Source: Actinomadura sp. J1-007
Lineage (GTDB): Bacteria; Actinomycetota; Actinomycetes; Streptosporangiales; Streptosporangiaceae
DNA length: 64,000 nucleotides
NCBI RefSeq assembly: GCF_009793335.1
Contig: NZ_WING01000001.1
Coordinates: 3,100,001 to 3,164,000 of the forward strand
Direction of reading: 5' to 3'
Each line of letters starts with the position of its first letter. Position 1 is the first letter of the stretch. Positions 63,649 through 64,000 of this stretch are shown here, one piece after another. The translations under genes and the position numbers were made by a program. The notes under the pieces were generated by a model. The model was not told the origin of the DNA, did not search any database, and saw nothing but the letters and a program-made list of their open reading frames with translations.

Positions 63649-64000
63649 TCAGGGGAAGAGGCGCTCCAAGACGCAGGCCACGCCGTCCTCGTCGTTGCTG
63701 CCGGTGGTGTGCGTGACGGCCGCCTTGACGTCCGGGTGGGCGTTGGCGACGCCGTAGGAGATCCCCGCCCAGGTCAGCATCGGCAGGTCGTTCGGCATGT
63801 CGCCGAACGCGACGACCGCGCGCGGCGGGACGCCCTGCTCGGCGCAGAACTCCGCGAGCGCGCTGGCCTTGGTGACGCCCTGCGCGCTCATCTCCAGCAG
63901 GCCCCGCCCGGACGAGTACGTCACCGTGACCAGGTCGCCGACCGCCTTCTCGGCCTTGTCCGCGAGGGTGCCGGAGTCGGCGTTCGGGTGGAAGGCCAGC
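63649..64000 (-). CDS. HAD-superfamily (Cof-type) phosphatase, C-terminal part
   Basis: The gene runs off the right edge; about 117 C-terminal residues are visible. TYSSGRGLLEMSAQGVTKASALAEFCAEQGV and VVAFGDMPNDLPMLTWAGISYGVANAHPDVKAAVTHTT carry the C-terminal Cof motifs (K of motif III and GDxxND of motif IV). These enzymes dephosphorylate sugar phosphates, nucleotides or FMN. The N-terminal DxD motif is outside the window. Confidence 0.9.
   Translation of the reverse strand, partial: LAFHPNADSGTLADKAEKAVGDLVTVTYSSGRGLLEMSAQGVTKASALAEFCAEQGVPPRAVVAFGDMPNDLPMLTWAGISYGVANAHPDVKAAVTHTTGSNDEDGVACVLERLFP

Overview
The window is high-GC actinomycete DNA, most likely from a filamentous genus of the Actinomadura/Thermomonosporaceae type. 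The evidence is a WhiJ-type regulator with DUF397 partners, a conservon (sensor kinase, roadblock, DUF742, GTPase), a chaplin with a sortase beside it, a bacterial proteasome activator, many GTG/TTG starts and ATGA-type overlaps. The species assignment is inference from gene content.

Layout. 1-3.4 kb: two small unknown genes, a DUF5753 regulator and five tandem DUF397 genes. 3.5-9.2 kb: a divergent NmrA/TetR pair, unknown and lipoprotein genes, an orphan xanthine-dehydrogenase-type FAD subunit and a StyA-like monooxygenase. 9.2-12.5 kb: the conservon. 12.8-21 kb: surface and secreted functions (cholesterol-oxidase-like enzyme, metzincin-like protease, sortase, four-repeat chaplin, two other secreted proteins). 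21.2-34.7 kb: flavoprotein, ATP-grasp enzyme, GH26-like glycosidase and an eight-gene exopolysaccharide operon on the minus strand. A second small secreted protein, paralogous to the one at 20.8 kb, follows at 35.0 kb, so the pair brackets the polysaccharide region. 35.4-45.3 kb: glutamate decarboxylase, permease and OhrR-like MarR; SWIM/SNF2 pair; MFS exporter with MarR; class III cyclase facing MerR. 45.4-50.3 kb: a sigma factor carrying its own zinc-binding anti-sigma-like and membrane parts, an acyl-CoA ligase and a SigE-type sigma factor. 50.6-64 kb: a double-psi-barrel/MauE pair, AAA ATPase, pirin/MarR pair, membrane protein, M15 peptidase, AlaX-like protein, tRNA-Ser(UGA), large ParA-like ATPase, quinone oxidoreductase, Bpa and a HAD phosphatase cut by the right edge.

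At least 22 points in 13 genes need one extra base, nearly always in a G or C run, to rejoin conserved halves. Every shift has the same sign (a missing base), and restored lengths are whole codons. I treat these as homopolymer under-calls in the sequence and annotate the genes as single CDSs with the break stated.

The strongest biological leads are the paired C-X24-C secreted proteins flanking the polysaccharide cluster, the DUF397 array with a terminator in each spacer, the CTAG-rich symmetric intergenic segment near 52.6 kb, and the one-polypeptide sigma/anti-sigma protein.
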